Assembly: GCA_003991915.1 (NCBI GenBank)
Contig: RQTK01000082.1
Coordinates: forward strand, 741,966 to 805,965
Origin: Elysia chlorotica
Taxonomy: Eukaryota; Mollusca; Gastropoda; Plakobranchidae
Direction: 5' to 3'
DNA length: 64,000 nt
This document shows positions 1 to 11,753 of this stretch, piece by piece (the first letter of the stretch is position 1; each line of letters begins with the position of its first letter). A program made the translations under genes and the position numbers. The notes beneath the pieces are model-generated. The model worked only from the letters and a program-made list of their open reading frames with translations, searched no databases and had not been told where the DNA came from.

Positions 1-1100
1 CCGACGGGAGCACAAGAGGGAGAGAGAGAGAGAGAGAGAGGGAAAGCTTAGAATAAGCAACCCTTTCTTTGAGTTTGATTGCGTCGACCGACCTCTCTTG
101 TCCTCGTAGGCGTATTCAATTGTAGAAAACAATAGGCACTACTCTTTTTTCCCGTAGAGCTGGCAGCTCCGCGCTAAGTGGGATAATCTGTGCTCAGAGC
201 TCAATTTACTCCGGGTCATGTATCTAATCCGTTTGCACGCTCAATTTGCTTCTCTGCTAGTCCTGTGGATTACGTGAGTCGTTTTTATTGTAACTGTAAC
301 ACCATCAGAAGCCTAAGACCGTTCGCATTCTTATTGTGCAGAGGTGTTTTACTTGCCATTGTTCCACTATTTTATGCAGGACAATGTTTGTAGTAAGTTG
401 AATAATACTGATGGCACATAGACCCAAGTATTCTCATTCGGAACCGTAGCGCTAAGAGCAACTCATTATTGTTTCATAAAGACTCTCTACCTATCTTGAG
501 ATGACGTTAAAAGGTTCCATCTAACTTTTTAGCTTTTTTGAGAAAAAAGCACAATGAAAAGTTTGGACTATAACAAATTCAAATTCCTTACAAGACAATT
601 AGTCCTAATGTTCCTTTTTTTTTTACCCTAATTCCAGACTCCCTATCTCTACGGGTTTTGTTTTCATGATTCTTATGAGCAGATAGAACCAAATCATGAT
701 GATATATCACTTTTTTTTTTTACCAAAACTGCACATCACCTCAAGCTTTGCTTAACTCGAAGTTGACGTCTCTAATGGGATTGTATTTGGTGACGAGTCC
801 TAAAGCTAAGGTCTGACAGTATGCACGCGCTGCCACACATAGCCAACTCATCCATCTATATTGACTGCATCATACACGTGCTTGTTGTGCAAGTGGAATG
901 GACGCAATCCATGAGGAAGGTTCACCTTGAATGATAATAGCTTTACACTAGTGCTCATTTGCGGAAATTCAGTATTACTACGAAATTATTTGCATTTTAG
1001 TATTTTTACTTTGAATACCGTAAATTAATATAAAATCGTTCGGTTGTATTGGACTGACTGCATTGTTTGTATTGCTGGGACTGGGAGAAGGGTTGGGGGA
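1..1100. other. Intergenic sequence, no gene recognised
   Basis: This AT-rich stretch opens with a short GA run (about 20-44). It has several poly-T tracts but no exon-like GC-rich block with splice signals. The short open frame at 190-393 on the plus strand has no recognisable domain and reads as chance. Confidence 0.6.
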
Positions 1101-1104
1101 CAGG

Positions 1105-1310
1105 ACAGCTCAGTCGGCAGTGCTATATACTGAGGGATAGATGTCCGAAATCTGAATCTTGGTTGAATCATCACAAAGTGTTGTTCTGTATAGCCTTTTG
1201 TCAATCAATCGATGTCCGTCCAACTCCATTCCAATGCCTTTGAAACAAAACTTATGATCTGGGTGTATAGTGGACTGAGGTAGGTCTGTATGATTTTCTA
1301 GTTCTAGCAT
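1105..1310 (+). repeat. Decayed tRNA-derived SINE-like sequence
   Basis: A box-A-like stretch (cagctcagtcggcagtgc, near 1106) is followed about 50 bases later by a box-B-like stretch (tcttggttgaatcatc). This spacing is typical of a tRNA-derived SINE head. The match is degenerate and there is no closed acceptor stem, so it is not a functional tRNA gene. Confidence 0.35.
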
Positions 1311-2366
1311 TTCAAGTTCTCAAACTGGAAGACCTGAAATTGTCATGACCTCCAGATTGACACAAAAGAAGCAGTAAAGCAAAACACGACAGTTGTTTGT
1401 TTTTTTGTGGTTTTTTTTTCAGATATAGCTTTGATGATACAGAACTGCTATACCGAAAACTAAATTAAAATTATTGGTGTTTATTTCATTCTTTTTATTT
1501 ATTTTTAACATTTTGCTGCAGCATTTGTTTCATTTGAGCATACAGAAATGTAGGTATACAATGTATTTTGTAAATATTTTGTTATGCCCGTGAAAAATAA
1601 ATGTATTTACATTTTTTCTTCTTTTTTTTCTGTCTCCACCAGTCTAAACAATAATGATAAAGCTACTGCCCCAATGGTTGTTTTTTTTCTTGTAAGTAAT
1701 GGAGCTGGAATAAGCTATAGAAGAAATTGTTTCTTAAAGAAAAAATCCAACCCCTTTAACAAGCAGACTGAAAGTCTTACATCATCACATGACTTAAAAA
1801 AAACCAACAAAACAACAAACTTTATTTTTTCTATGAAATTTATTGAAGACAAATATTAAAATATACATCACTTGTGGCTAAGGACACACAGAAGTGATTA
1901 GTTCAGCAGAGAACGTAACTGCTCTAAGTGTTGTAATCTCTTCCTAGACGCTTAAGGATTTTTCAGGATACATTTTTTTTTAATGATCAGGGAATAATAC
2001 AACACTTAGACTGGTGGGTGACTTAAGTAGCCACTCATAGGCCATGCAAAATGACAGACAGTATACATCTTTAGCTATTATAAATGTATGAATGTACTAT
2101 TTATAAGATGAGTATGTATATATAGATATGTTTTGTCTTTGATATAATTATTATTATTATTGTTCTTCGTAAGAGCATGGGGAGAAATAAATGATGCAGA
2201 TAGCTGAGTAAGATAAGTACCAGTGAGGTCATAAAATATAATTTGCAAGTGCTATAAAAAATATTTAAAAAAATAATGGAAGGTTGTGACCAACAACATT
2301 AAAAAAAAAATTTTTTAATTGATAATAATATAGTATTAATATTAATAAGGAAATTAATAATAAAAA

Positions 2367-2441
<75 letters not shown>

Positions 2442-5346
2442 GTAATAATAACTACCACAAAAAATAGCAGTAACAGTAGTAAAAGCATAAATTAAAAAGA
2501 TAATGATGATCGTCATTATATTCAATTATAGCGCCAATAATGATTAAAAAAAAAAAATCTTATCAATGTTATAGTGATCAAACAATTTCAACTACTTAAA
2601 AAAATATTTAAATCTTAAATTGGACCACAATAAAAATTTAGAATAAATGAAATATATTATGGATGAGTAAATATGTACAACATTTTTGGCTTAATTTGCA
2701 ACACATTCAATTTTCAGCCATCAGTCTATATCCCTAATCATCTCTCATGAAGTAAAACTCTACAACAAGACAGCAAAACCACTCCAAACTTGGGTTCCAA
2801 GAAGGAGAAAGTTTGAATGTCTACTTCGTCTCCATCTACCTTCACTACTGCCATGGTTCACAATCCACAAACAAGAAATCTTTATAAAAGATGAGTACAT
2901 TTGCGTAAAAACTGACAAGATTAAAATTTACTTATTCTAGATATCTGTTTATAGACCTGAGACTTAAATCACAAATACGAAAAAAGGTCTTTCAATAGTC
3001 ATTTTATGTAAAGTTGATTGCTGATCTTACAACACCGGTAAAATTATCTATTGCTGAGTTAAAACTATCTCTTGCCATGGCACCATTAAAACAATTAATC
3101 TGACGATGCTAGATAATTATTCTAGATGAAAGTGTTCCTTACAGCAGCTAATTTCACATGTAACATACTTATTGGTCATCCCATAGCCTTTTCTGACACA
3201 CCCCTACTGGGTTACCATCGTCAAAGGCTCTTGAAATTTAGGAAATCATAAAAATTTTAAAAAAAGAAAAAAAAAAAGAGAAAAAAAAATCTCCTCCACA
3301 CTATGTCCATTTTCAGACACCACTGACTAGATTCAAAGGTTCCGAGTATCTAAATATAGATTTCGTTATATCATCTTTAGCCATAATTTTCATCCCTTGT
3401 AATTTCATTTCCGACACGCGGGATTGTCTGTCCAACTTTTAATCTCCTGCTTGTGAAATTTTTTTTTCTTCAAACTTCCGTATACTGCTCAGTTTTCCAT
3501 GATGTCTTTGAAATGATAGAAGCTTTTAATTCTTTATCAGTGAGATATTTCCAAAAACTCTGATTTCACAGTACACCTTAAACATTGAACAAATTTTGAA
3601 AAAGCTTAAATAAAGAAATGATTAACGTGTATTAAGTCGATTTTTTACCTCTCGACCAATTTCTCAAATATTCCCACCTCTCACACACATATTCGTACAT
3701 ACATACCTTTATTCTCTTAGATATCGCTAAGAGGGCATAGTGTTGCACCTCAAGAGTATAAATAGATAAGTTATTGCAGAAGGAATTCATGACTACACCT
3801 ACAAGTTTTTACAAGAATGAAATGGTACAGGACAAGAACAAAATGTGGATCATTTTGAGGTCCAGACGAGAAATTCCATTTTCGCTCTCTCACATACAAG
3901 TGCCATTTTGGTAGTTCGGATATTTATAAAAGTTGTAAGTATAACTGCACAAATGTAGGAATACTTATATCGATGTAGGTAACATTACATTGATTGTACA
4001 TGTTTATTATTGAGAATGATCTATAATTTTCCTTAATATACTTTCCCATTGGGATACATATGGCTTGGTTGAATTATTATATCAGTTGTAAAAACAAATT
4101 CTTTAAAATTTTTAATTATTTCCCTAAATAAACTCTTTTACAGGGACTTGTATTAGTTTAAGTGGTTTTTAAAAAGGAATAAAAAAAACCCTAAAACCCC
4201 CAGATAATTTTTCAGAGAAAATATACATTTACATTACAATAAGTTCCAGCTGTATGAGAGAAGGGAATTATGTAGAGTTTTGGTCAATCTGTACATTTAG
4301 ACTAGCATTAATTAACAATATTACTTCCCCTGAACTAGCATACACCCTAAAGGTTTAAAAAAAAACCACACCATACAAACTCTGAAAAAAAAGTAAAAGA
4401 TAATCTCATATGAATTTAAATTTCTAGACTTCCAAACTTTTCATTACGATTCATACTGCTTCTATAAATCTTTGCAATTCAAACATTAAATTTTGCTCAA
4501 AATGTGAATGCAAAAAAAAAAACAACACAACAAACAACAACAACAAAATCCAAAAAAGTTACTTTTGATTTGATGGTTTAAAGAACTATACAGTTTGATC
4601 ATTTTTTGCTCAGTCAAATCTTGATAGAGGTACAGAGTTACATTAGGCAGATCTATGTAAGAGGAAAGGTTTTAAAAAAAGAATATTCAGATCCAGAAAA
4701 CTGTACAGTTAGGTTTCTTAACCAAAATGTTTTTTTAAATATAAAAGCTGCTTGTGTGTCAGATCCAAGATATTTCCCAAAAACCAATTCAGATAACAAA
4801 ATAGAGAGAATTTTAAGTTTTCCTGTGTGGAAAACTGAAAGTTACATTGAAGCAATTCAAAATTTAATTCATTAAGAGAAATGATTTGTTTGGAAAGATG
4901 GAAGATTGTTTTTACATTTCTGCTGAAATTTAGATTTATTTAATATGCATTTTGATAACAACAATACTAATTATTTATCGACACAAATAAATTCCTTTAC
5001 AAGAAGCACACACACACAAAAACAGAACAAAAAAATAGGCTATATAATACCCCCGAAAAATTTTTAAATGTGGAAAATTCCCCGCAGCAGTATTTATCTT
5101 TGGATTTGGGTTTCAATGCTGCTTTCATAAAAAGCTAAAAACTAAATTGAAAAAAAAAAATGTATATCTCTTTTCATTTTGTGGACATCTGGATAAGATT
5201 TTTTGGAATATTTGCTTAATACAGCTGCACTTGAAACAAAAACAAACACACAGTTGGATTCAGAAAACTCTGTATCAATTGGCTCAGATACACTGGAAAT
5301 AAAAAACATGCTGTTGTATTCAAATAACTATATATCATCCCTCAGT
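1311..5346 (-). other. LAMC1: 3' UTR and downstream flank of the laminin gamma gene
   Basis: The sequence beyond the laminin stop codon is very AT-rich and has no coding signal. Read on the minus strand, AATAAA-type polyadenylation signals occur near 4934 and again near 1823. The true cleavage site cannot be chosen from sequence alone. A (TAA)n microsatellite lies at about 2368-2450. Open frames here (4606-4875 plus, 2265-2525 minus) show no domain and look like chance or repeat translation. Confidence 0.55.
2368..2450. repeat. (TAA)n microsatellite
   Basis: About 25 nearly perfect TAA triplets lie in the 3' flank of the laminin gene. Confidence 0.95.
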
Positions 5347-5553
5347 TTATCCGCTGAAGGGCTGCTCTATAGGGATCGTCTTGAAGCATCCGTCCGGCAG
5401 TGAGTCCTTTATCTCGCGGATATTCTCCACATCCTTACGTAGCTCAGACAGATCTGTCTCAAACATGTCCGCCTGCTGCTCAATCTGCGCCTTCCTCGAC
5501 TTGAGATCTCTGACTGTTGTTTCCACGTCTGCCGCCTCCATGTCCTTCTCCAC
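5347..5553 (-). CDS. LAMC1: Laminin gamma chain, last coding exon
   Basis: This exon begins in frame after a cacaacactcag acceptor and ends in TAA at 5347-5349. It encodes 68 residues: the end of the coiled-coil arm, then LPDGCF and the tail IPIEQPFSG. In laminin gamma-1 the DGCF-type cysteine bonds to the beta chain, and a glutamate in the tail is needed for integrin recognition. The tail here runs three residues (FSG) past the IEQP that aligns with vertebrate IEKP. The heptad-rich part contains AQIEQQADMFETDLSELRKD followed by VENIREIKDS. Phase 0 matches the preceding exon. Confidence 0.97.
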   Translation of the reverse strand: MEKDMEAADVETTVRDLKSRKAQIEQQADMFETDLSELRKDVENIREIKDSLPDGCFKTIPIEQPFSG

Positions 5554-5794
5554 CTGAGTGTTGTGAGGGAGAGGAAAAAAAGATTATATTAATTAGTTTG
5601 ATTTTTTTATTTAAAGAAAGAAAAATTTTTTAATTGGCTTATTAGCACAACAGAAAGATAATTAAATATAATAACAGGAACCAACAACAAAAATATTAAT
5701 ATTTAAAAAAATAATATAAAAAAAAACCTGTAAACAATGATATCAATTATCTGCACATCTTTCAGTCAACTTTTTGCTAGCCTTTTGCCCCACT

Positions 5795-6003
5795 TCCTTA
5801 TCCAACAGCTCCTCCATCTCTTTAGCTGCTACAAGTCCATGATTATTGACACATAGCTCTATACAACTTCTACCTATCTGCGTTATTCAACAACCACTAT
5901 TGAGACCTCTACTTATTTCTGTTATTCTATAGCTCCTCCAACTCCTTGAGCTGCTGCAGGTCCACCACTATTGACACCTGGCTCTACATAACTTCTATCT
6001 CAC
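5795..6003 (-). repeat. Degenerate tandem copies of the 3' end of the next laminin exon
   Basis: Just downstream (in transcription) of the exon at 6004-6162, the intron holds two or three decayed copies of that exon's last ~40 bases plus its donor flank. One is at about 5921-6000, reading VDLQQLKELEEL and then a stop. Another is at about 5795-5870, reading AAKEMEELLDK. The donor GT directly after the exon sequence is lost in both. They look like leftovers of a tandem duplication across the exon-intron boundary. Confidence 0.8.
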
Positions 6004-6162
6004 CTTATCTAACAGTTCCTCCAATTCCTTGAGCTGCTGTAGGTCCACCTGTCCCATGTCCTTCAAGGAACTCTTGATCTTGAGCACAAGGGCGTGTGAT
6101 CTGTTTACCTCTTCAAATGCCTCCTTAGCCTTGTTCTTTGACTTAGCTGCCTCATCCAGTGC
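6004..6162 (-). CDS. LAMC1: Laminin gamma chain, coiled-coil exon
   Basis: Fifty-three codons (ALDEAAKSKN to EELEELLDK), phase 0 at both ends. The acceptor is ttcattag and the donor is gtgagata. It encodes coiled-coil arm with regular hydrophobic heptads, including MGQVDLQQLKELEELLDK. It aligns with the segment LGQLDTVDLNKLNEIEG of vertebrate gamma-1, near the C-terminal end of the long arm. Confidence 0.95.
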
Positions 6163-6711
6163 CTAATGAAGGAATAGATAGACATAAGAAACTATAATCA
6201 TGTAAAACCAGATCTTGTATTCTTCAACTCAGCCTCGTTAGTGGGCTTGCACATATCTGTCTGTTGCTATGCAAAGAATTTTTCAAAAAGTCATCCTTTA
6301 CTACTAAGTATATATTCTCAAACAAAGCGCCAATGAGCTCAAAAGATGACTTATCTCAGGAATATGCTTAATAGAAGCATATCAATGTTTATTAGTTGAA
6401 CATTTATCTTATAGTAGAGTTAAAAATAAAAGGTGCCAATTTGTTTTGCTTAAATAATAAAAAAACAAAAACATTACTGGAATCTGTACTCATACAAACA
6501 GAGGAAAGAAATGTTATTTTCTAATCTTATCTCAAAACTACAAAAATGAGCTATGCCATTCTGCTACTGCAGTGACAAAAGCTCACTAAACAAACTGAAA
6601 GGCCTTTGATTATAAACTTTTGACATGCACCTGAACAATGCTTGTCAATGACGCATACTCGCAATATATTTCACACCTCTTGTTCAAGACTCGAGTTGAA
6701 ATAATTGCTTA

Positions 6712-6925
6712 GAGTTCACCGTCAGCATTATACAGGCTATGTGGATGGATCCCAAGACAAACGTCTGACAATTTTATGTGCGGGGATACCAAGACCCTTA
6801 TCTCAGCCTCTCACACAATACTGACACCAACCAATGAGTAGGGGACGAAATCGGACAAATAAATTTTTGAGTGATTGTTGTTTCAAACCAGAGACCTCCT
6901 GACCAGTTTGCCCCCCACACAAGAC
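6712..6925 (-). repeat. tRNA-derived SINE copy, family A
   Basis: This copy shares the family core. The plus-strand landmarks are tcagcattatacaggctat, acgtctgacaattttatgtg and gagtaggggacgaaat, followed by tttcaaaccagagacctcc, which is the reverse of a box B. It lies inside a laminin intron. Confidence 0.8.
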
Positions 6926-7014
6926 ACAAGCAACAAACCAAAAGGCATTGATAATGAACATTCTCAATTAGCACACCTCCGTACAGTGATACAAGCTGGC
7001 TTGCATCCGCTCAC

Positions 7015-7173
7015 CTTTCTGGCCGAGTTCTCGTCAGACTCTAGCTGCATCTCAAAGCCTCCCATGGCGGCGTCAGCATCTTCTACCTTCTGAGCCAGAC
7101 TCTCCGCATCCTCGTGCAGCTCGTCTGCTTTCTGTTTGGTCTTCTCAGCGCCCTCGCGGATATTCTCCGCATT
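7015..7173 (-). CDS. LAMC1: Laminin gamma chain, coiled-coil exon
   Basis: Fifty-three codons (NAENIREGAEK to DENSARK), phase 0 to phase 0. The acceptor is cactccag and the donor is gtgagcgg. The segment is rich in Ala, Glu and Lys, as expected of the laminin long-arm coiled coil. It has no cysteines. Confidence 0.95.
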
Positions 7174-7579
7174 CTGGAGTGATTGTAACATCAAAATTTT
7201 CTTCATCAAAATAAATTTAAAAAATAAATAAATTCGTATGAACAAAAATTGTACTCACACGCTCAATAATCAAGCATATTTGAATTTTTGTACTTATGAT
7301 ACAACCCTCAACAACGCTCATAAAAAAAGTCCTGCTCAGAAACTCAATAGTCAAGGTTGGCATTTTCAATTTAGGAGATTATGCCATCCTTTTAAGATGA
7401 TGTTTTAAGCCATAGATGGCTGTAACACACGGAGATTTTTACCTACACACTGTTCATGGACGAGTGACTTAAACTGGAAGATAATACATAGAGTTGCCCC
7501 ATTTTTTGTGAGGATTTACAACCACTGGCCGGTCACAGCAAGCAGCGAAATTGATGGCCAATTTATATCTTTTCAAATT

Positions 7580-7910
7580 ACTATTATCACACAGATAAGC
7601 ACAGACACAAGGTGGGTTAAAAATATGGACAGAGAGAAACCTGATTTATTTGAGCAAAAAAGTACTTTAGACATAACATCAAGTGGAATCTGCATATTGT
7701 CACACTCATTCCACAATTGCCCAAGCCATTTTTCGGGGTATAGAAATTTTGGACCAGTTGAAATATTAAAGGCTTGAAATTGAAGATAGGGCTTTGCTTT
7801 GTTGTTGTTTTTTGCTACATTCCGCAATTTTATCTGGGAAAAAAAATCCCTGAGGTAATATGTCTTGTCAACTAAAACATTTTTTTTCTCCCTCGAAACA
7901 TCCAACAATG
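7580..7910. repeat. Rearranged copy of an intronic repeat (family C)
   Basis: Bases around 7700-7745 (gtcacactcattccacaatt) match 13775-13800 directly. Bases 7812-7885 (ttccgcaatttt to ggtaatatgtcttgtcaac) match the reverse complement of about 13826-13880. The same repeat therefore appears here with one half inverted. Function unknown. Confidence 0.55.
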
Positions 7911-7975
7911 ACTAGGGCAAATGAAGGATGCGCTTGACGATATAAAAAATCCTGTTTAACATAAACAATGAAACT

Positions 7976-8175
7976 TTGCATAAACTATTTTTGAGGCCCC
8001 TACTCCCTTTTTTTTCATACTTAACGCCACTTTTTCATATAAACTTAGTATAAGATAAACTTTAAGACTACACAAATTATGGAGCTCTATAAACTATATT
8101 TGAGACACCAACTCCATTTTTTTTTATACTTTACAGTAGCTGTTTAATATAAACTAGGGATAAAATAAACTTTTT
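7976..8175. repeat. Two-copy direct repeat, about 112 bp unit
   Basis: The run cataaactatttttgaggc to ataaactttaagact recurs about 112 bases later with substitutions (ataaactatatttgagacac to aaactttttgact). It is an old local duplication in a laminin intron. Confidence 0.65.
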
Positions 8176-8380
8176 GACTGTTCCCAAGAAGTTGAAGTGA
8201 AATGAATAGAACCTCTATTGTGTCATTATATAAATAAAGTGATATTAAAACTTTAAAATACTGGGGAAAAGTTTGGGAACACACAGTTTAGATTCCATAG
8301 TCTCAAGCAGATTCCATTGTCTCAAAATAATTCAAATATCCAGACAATCAAAGCATGACAACTCGCTGTTAACCCCTGAC

Positions 8381-8577
8381 CTCTGAGGCTTGGTTGGCCG
8401 TATCCTCCGCCTCCTTGGCCAGTTCAAGAGCTCGCTTGGCGTCAGCCTCGACACCAGAAAGGGCGTCGCGAGCCATCAGCGTCGTGTTCCGCGCCTCCTC
8501 GATGATCTTTTTGATCTCAGGGACCTGGCTCATGGCTTGCTCGGCTGCATCCTTCTTGCTCACCAGCTTGTCAAACT
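8381..8577 (-). CDS. LAMC1: Laminin gamma chain, coiled-coil exon
   Basis: The exon starts in phase 1 (codon GAG split across the junction) and ends in phase 0. It encodes 66 residues including FDKLVSKKDAAEQAMSQVPE and ALELAKEAEDTANQASE. The acceptor is ctctccatag and the donor is gtcagggg. It aligns with vertebrate gamma-1 EEALRKIPAINQTITEANEK and the GSAAADATEAKNKAHEAE region. Confidence 0.96.
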
Positions 8578-8611
8578 CTATGGAGAGGAGGGGGAGAGTT
8601 TTGTCTGTTTT

Positions 8612-8875
8612 GTTGCTTAACGTCCAACATCAGCACTATGTACGCTTTATCATGAACGGGCCCCGAGACTAAGGTCTGACAATTTTGTGTGCTACTATGC
8701 ATGAGATTGTGCTGGTATAGCTGGACTGCTGTCTCATCCAGTCACATTATACTGATACTGACCTTACCGTTAAGAGGGTAATCGGAAAATTACATTTTCA
8801 ACGTTTTATAGGTTTTGAACAGGGAACATCCCAATTGAGATGCTAACGCTCAACCACTTGCGCCAGTCCACCCCC
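8612..8875 (-). repeat. tRNA-derived SINE copy, family A
   Basis: This near full-length but diverged copy has plus-strand landmarks cttaacgtccaacatcagca, ggtctgacaattttgtgtgc and cacattatactgatactgac. It ends in a tRNA-like head read backwards (cgctcaaccacttgcgccag). Confidence 0.8.
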
Positions 8876-9531
8876 CTGAGCATTGGAGAGGGTTGGGGGG
8901 GACTATCATGGGAGAGCATTGGGTTACTATTATCTGATAGCATGGGACGAGCCACTGGTTAGTTGGGTGGTTGGTTTGCAAACATCAGCAACTATATATA
9001 ATTAACAATCTCTCTAACGTCAGCTCTTTCTTACCAAACTACTTTGAATATTCGCAATCATTTGTGAAAGCAAAAGCAAAATCCAATGCAACATAATTAT
9101 ATTATAAACAAGCATTGAGAAAAGATATTCATATCAGATTTTAAAAACACTTGCAATTTAACTCAAAGCTTAACAAAGAAAAGGAACTCCATTAATAATT
9201 AATTTCAATTTGTATAAATTAGAAGAAAAAATAATTATTGCCACAAATATCCTAAAAGAAAAAGACCCCTGGTATGAAAATTGACAGACGCAATTCTTAT
9301 ACTTACAAAACAAAACCAAAAGAATGGTTAACACCTTAACTTTCTTTTCGAATGAATGTAAACTTCTGCTAAAGCCTACGAAACGTCTGAATTTTTGAAA
9401 CTTGCATGCAATAAATATTTAATAAACCAGCCAAAAAAGGCTTATACCACCACACCATTTTGTTAATTTTACAATCATTGATACAGACAGTTCAAGTGTT
9501 AAAGGAAGGTTACATGGCTAACTATTTTTAC

Positions 9532-9646
9532 CTTCTAGAGTTGTGAGCGTCTCATTGGCCTCTTTGAGAGTTTTCTTGGCCGAATCCACAGCCATCCTGG
9601 CCACCGATCTGGCGTAGTCGGCCTCGGCAAGCAGGTCCGTAATGTT
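9532..9646 (-). CDS. LAMC1: Laminin gamma chain, coiled-coil exon
   Basis: This exon encodes 38 codons plus one base (NITDLLAEADYARSVARM to NETLTTLE, then G). It starts in phase 0 and ends in phase 1, which matches the next exon. The acceptor is tctccctccag and the donor is gtaaaaat. It aligns with the vertebrate LLARADAAKALAEEAAKKG segment. Confidence 0.95.
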
Positions 9647-10199
9647 CTGGAGGGAGAGAACATTGTCAACTCTATGAGGGAAAAACTACATGCTGCTTGC
9701 ATGGTGGAGTAAGATTATTTGATCCAATTCTTCATCCTGCATTCCAGTGTCTACCGAATAGAATTCAAGCCTTCTATCACTTGCATGCACTATGCAAACA
9801 TGCCCTATTTGACAAAGATAAAAATTTATATCAATCTTTCATTTAGGAAAGTACCATTTTCTTTCTTTTTTTATATTCTCAAATTTCATAGGCCTAGGCA
9901 GAATATTTTGCTGTCAAACTAGGGAGTATAAATATTAAACTTCAAAGGCAACAAAAGGCTTTCAATATTTAATTAGTTGTGGGCTCCCGAGAACCCACAA
10001 CCTGTTTGAAAATGGAACTTTTTGACCAGACCTCATGTGCAGAATATTTCCTGGTCAAGATTGATATTTTGAAGTGCTAGAACTAACCGAAGGGCTGCAA
10101 GAGATAAAAGTATTATCAGAATATTTCCTTGTTGAAACCGCAAATTTAAACTTCAAAAGGCTGCAAGACAAAACATAGTGTTGAGAATGTATCACTAAC
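9647..10199 (-). other. Laminin intron, nothing recognised
   Basis: AT-rich intron with canonical ends. I see no repeat unit or coding signal in it. Confidence 0.6.
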
Positions 10200-10322
10200 G
10201 TTGTTGACAAGGTCTCCCTCCACCAGCAGCCTGTTAGCGGAGTCAGTCTGGTTCTGGACTTTGCTCATCAGGTCCTGGTTCTCCTGGGCCAGCTTCTCCG
10301 CTCGCATCAAGATGTCCTCTGC
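10200..10322 (-). CDS. LAMC1: Laminin gamma chain, coiled-coil exon
   Basis: Forty-one codons (AEDILMRAEKLAQENQDL to LVEGDLVNN), phase 0 to phase 0. The acceptor is gtatccgcag and the donor is gttagtga, slightly off consensus. Long-arm coiled coil. Confidence 0.94.
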
Positions 10323-10649
10323 CTGCGGATACAAGAGAATAAAAAAATGATAGTCTCATAAGTTTAGGAGGAGGGGTAGAGCATATGCGTTATAAATAGA
10401 AAGACTAATTTTGTTGGGGAGTAGAGAGTAGAGCAATTACTTTCTACCCAGTTCAAGTCTTACTGCTTGAGTCGGTGTCAATATAATAAGACTGTCCAAG
10501 TCCTTGGTATCCCTTTCACCGTATATGATCTTCTTTAAGACCAAGGAGATGTTCAAGTGGAGTCAAAAAGTTCATAAAGCCAAAAAAGAGTGTAAGAAAA
10601 TGCATTACCAATATGCTTTTTTTCCTTTCAGGTTGGCAAGTGTGCATAC

Positions 10650-10824
10650 CTGATCTTTGATTTTCTGCGCTTCCATGTTGAGCTCGTCGATGTCGAGCGA
10701 GGGAAGTTGCTTGCCAGCCTGGGTCAGGAGAGACAGGGCTTCCTCATGGGCCGACTTGGCTCGCTGGAATGTTACGTTGGCCCGCGCTTTGGTCGTGTCA
10801 AACAGTCGGCTTGTGCTTTCAAAC
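10650..10824 (-). CDS. LAMC1: Laminin gamma chain, coiled-coil exon
   Basis: The exon begins with the third base of a split GAG and encodes 58 further codons, ending in phase 0 (FESTSRLFDTTKARANVTF to EAQKIKDQ). The acceptor is tgtattccag and the donor is gtatgcac. The part QLPSLDIDELNMEAQKIK aligns with vertebrate LSPLDSETLENEANNIK, which fixes its place in the arm. Confidence 0.96.
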
Positions 10825-10859
10825 CTGGAATACACAAGTTGATGGGCAAGAATTAAAAA

Positions 10860-11200
10860 TTGCTGTGTAAAACTTGACCAACAAGTCATACTATATCAAA
10901 GCTTCCACTATTTATTTTGTATAGCATTCTGTAATTAAAACCATCATTAGTTGTGTAATACTAGACCAACAAGTCATATTATATCAAAACTTCCACAAAT
11001 TATTTTGTATAGCAGTGTGTAATTAAAACCATCATTAGTTGTGTAATACTTGACCAACAAGTCATACTATATAAAAGCTTCCACAATTGATTTTGTATAG
11101 CAGTGTGTAATTAAAACCATCATTAGTTGTGTAATACTTGACCAACAAGTCATACTATATAAAAGCTTTACCAACAAATTATATTGTATCAAATCTTTCA
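10860..11200. repeat. 88-bp tandem repeat in a laminin intron, about 3.5 copies
   Basis: The landmark gaccaacaagtcatac begins at 10876, 10964, 11052 and 11140, exactly 88 bases apart each time. Units share taattaaaaccatcattagt. The final copy is truncated. Confidence 0.93.
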
Positions 11201-11615
11201 AATTTTAATTGTTTTCCTTGACAGGCAGTCTAAGAAAAAACTGTATTGCTTCTACTTGATAGGTTGAGCCTTTGATCCAGGCTCCTCTATAACACATTTT
11301 TACTCTACTGACTGGTCCGAGTCAGCATAATGTGAACACTTAAGTCCTGGATAAAAGACCTTTCTTGAGACCTAGGAGATGTCAACTTGGAGAGAGCTTA
11401 GCTTTTTCAGACCAAATAAACTTTTTTAAAAACTATTTTTGTACACTTTGATGGATCACAGGATAGCAATTGTAATAGTTCTCGACAAAGAATAGTCACT
11501 AATCAACAGTAAAAACTATGGAAGAGAATTATGGAAGAAGAGGAAAATGGTGAAAATATAAGAGAGGCCTAAGATTAAACAAAAAGCAAAAGTTATCATG
11601 GCACTGAGAACTCAC

Positions 11616-11753
11616 TCTCTCTTGAGCAAGATGATGTCTCTCTGTGTCATGAGCGGCATCCTCAGAGTTTCCATAGCCAATCGGTTCGCCTCCTGAGATG
11701 TCTTGTACGCCATATTTGCCAGATCGTCAATCAGTTTGGCTTCTTTGGTTTGG
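11616..11753 (-). CDS. LAMC1: Laminin gamma chain, coiled-coil exon
   Basis: The exon starts with one base completing an Asn codon, then 45 codons (QTKEAKLIDDLANMAYKT to QRDIILLKR) and two bases of a Glu codon. The acceptor is ttgacttgcag and the donor is gtgagttc. The part YKTSQEANRLAMETLR aligns with vertebrate NDTSTEAYNLLLRTLA. Both split codons join neighbouring exons in frame. Confidence 0.95.

Noticed and set aside
4606-4875. 89-codon plus-strand frame
   Set aside because: Lies in the laminin 3' flank, matches no domain and has no splice or promoter context.
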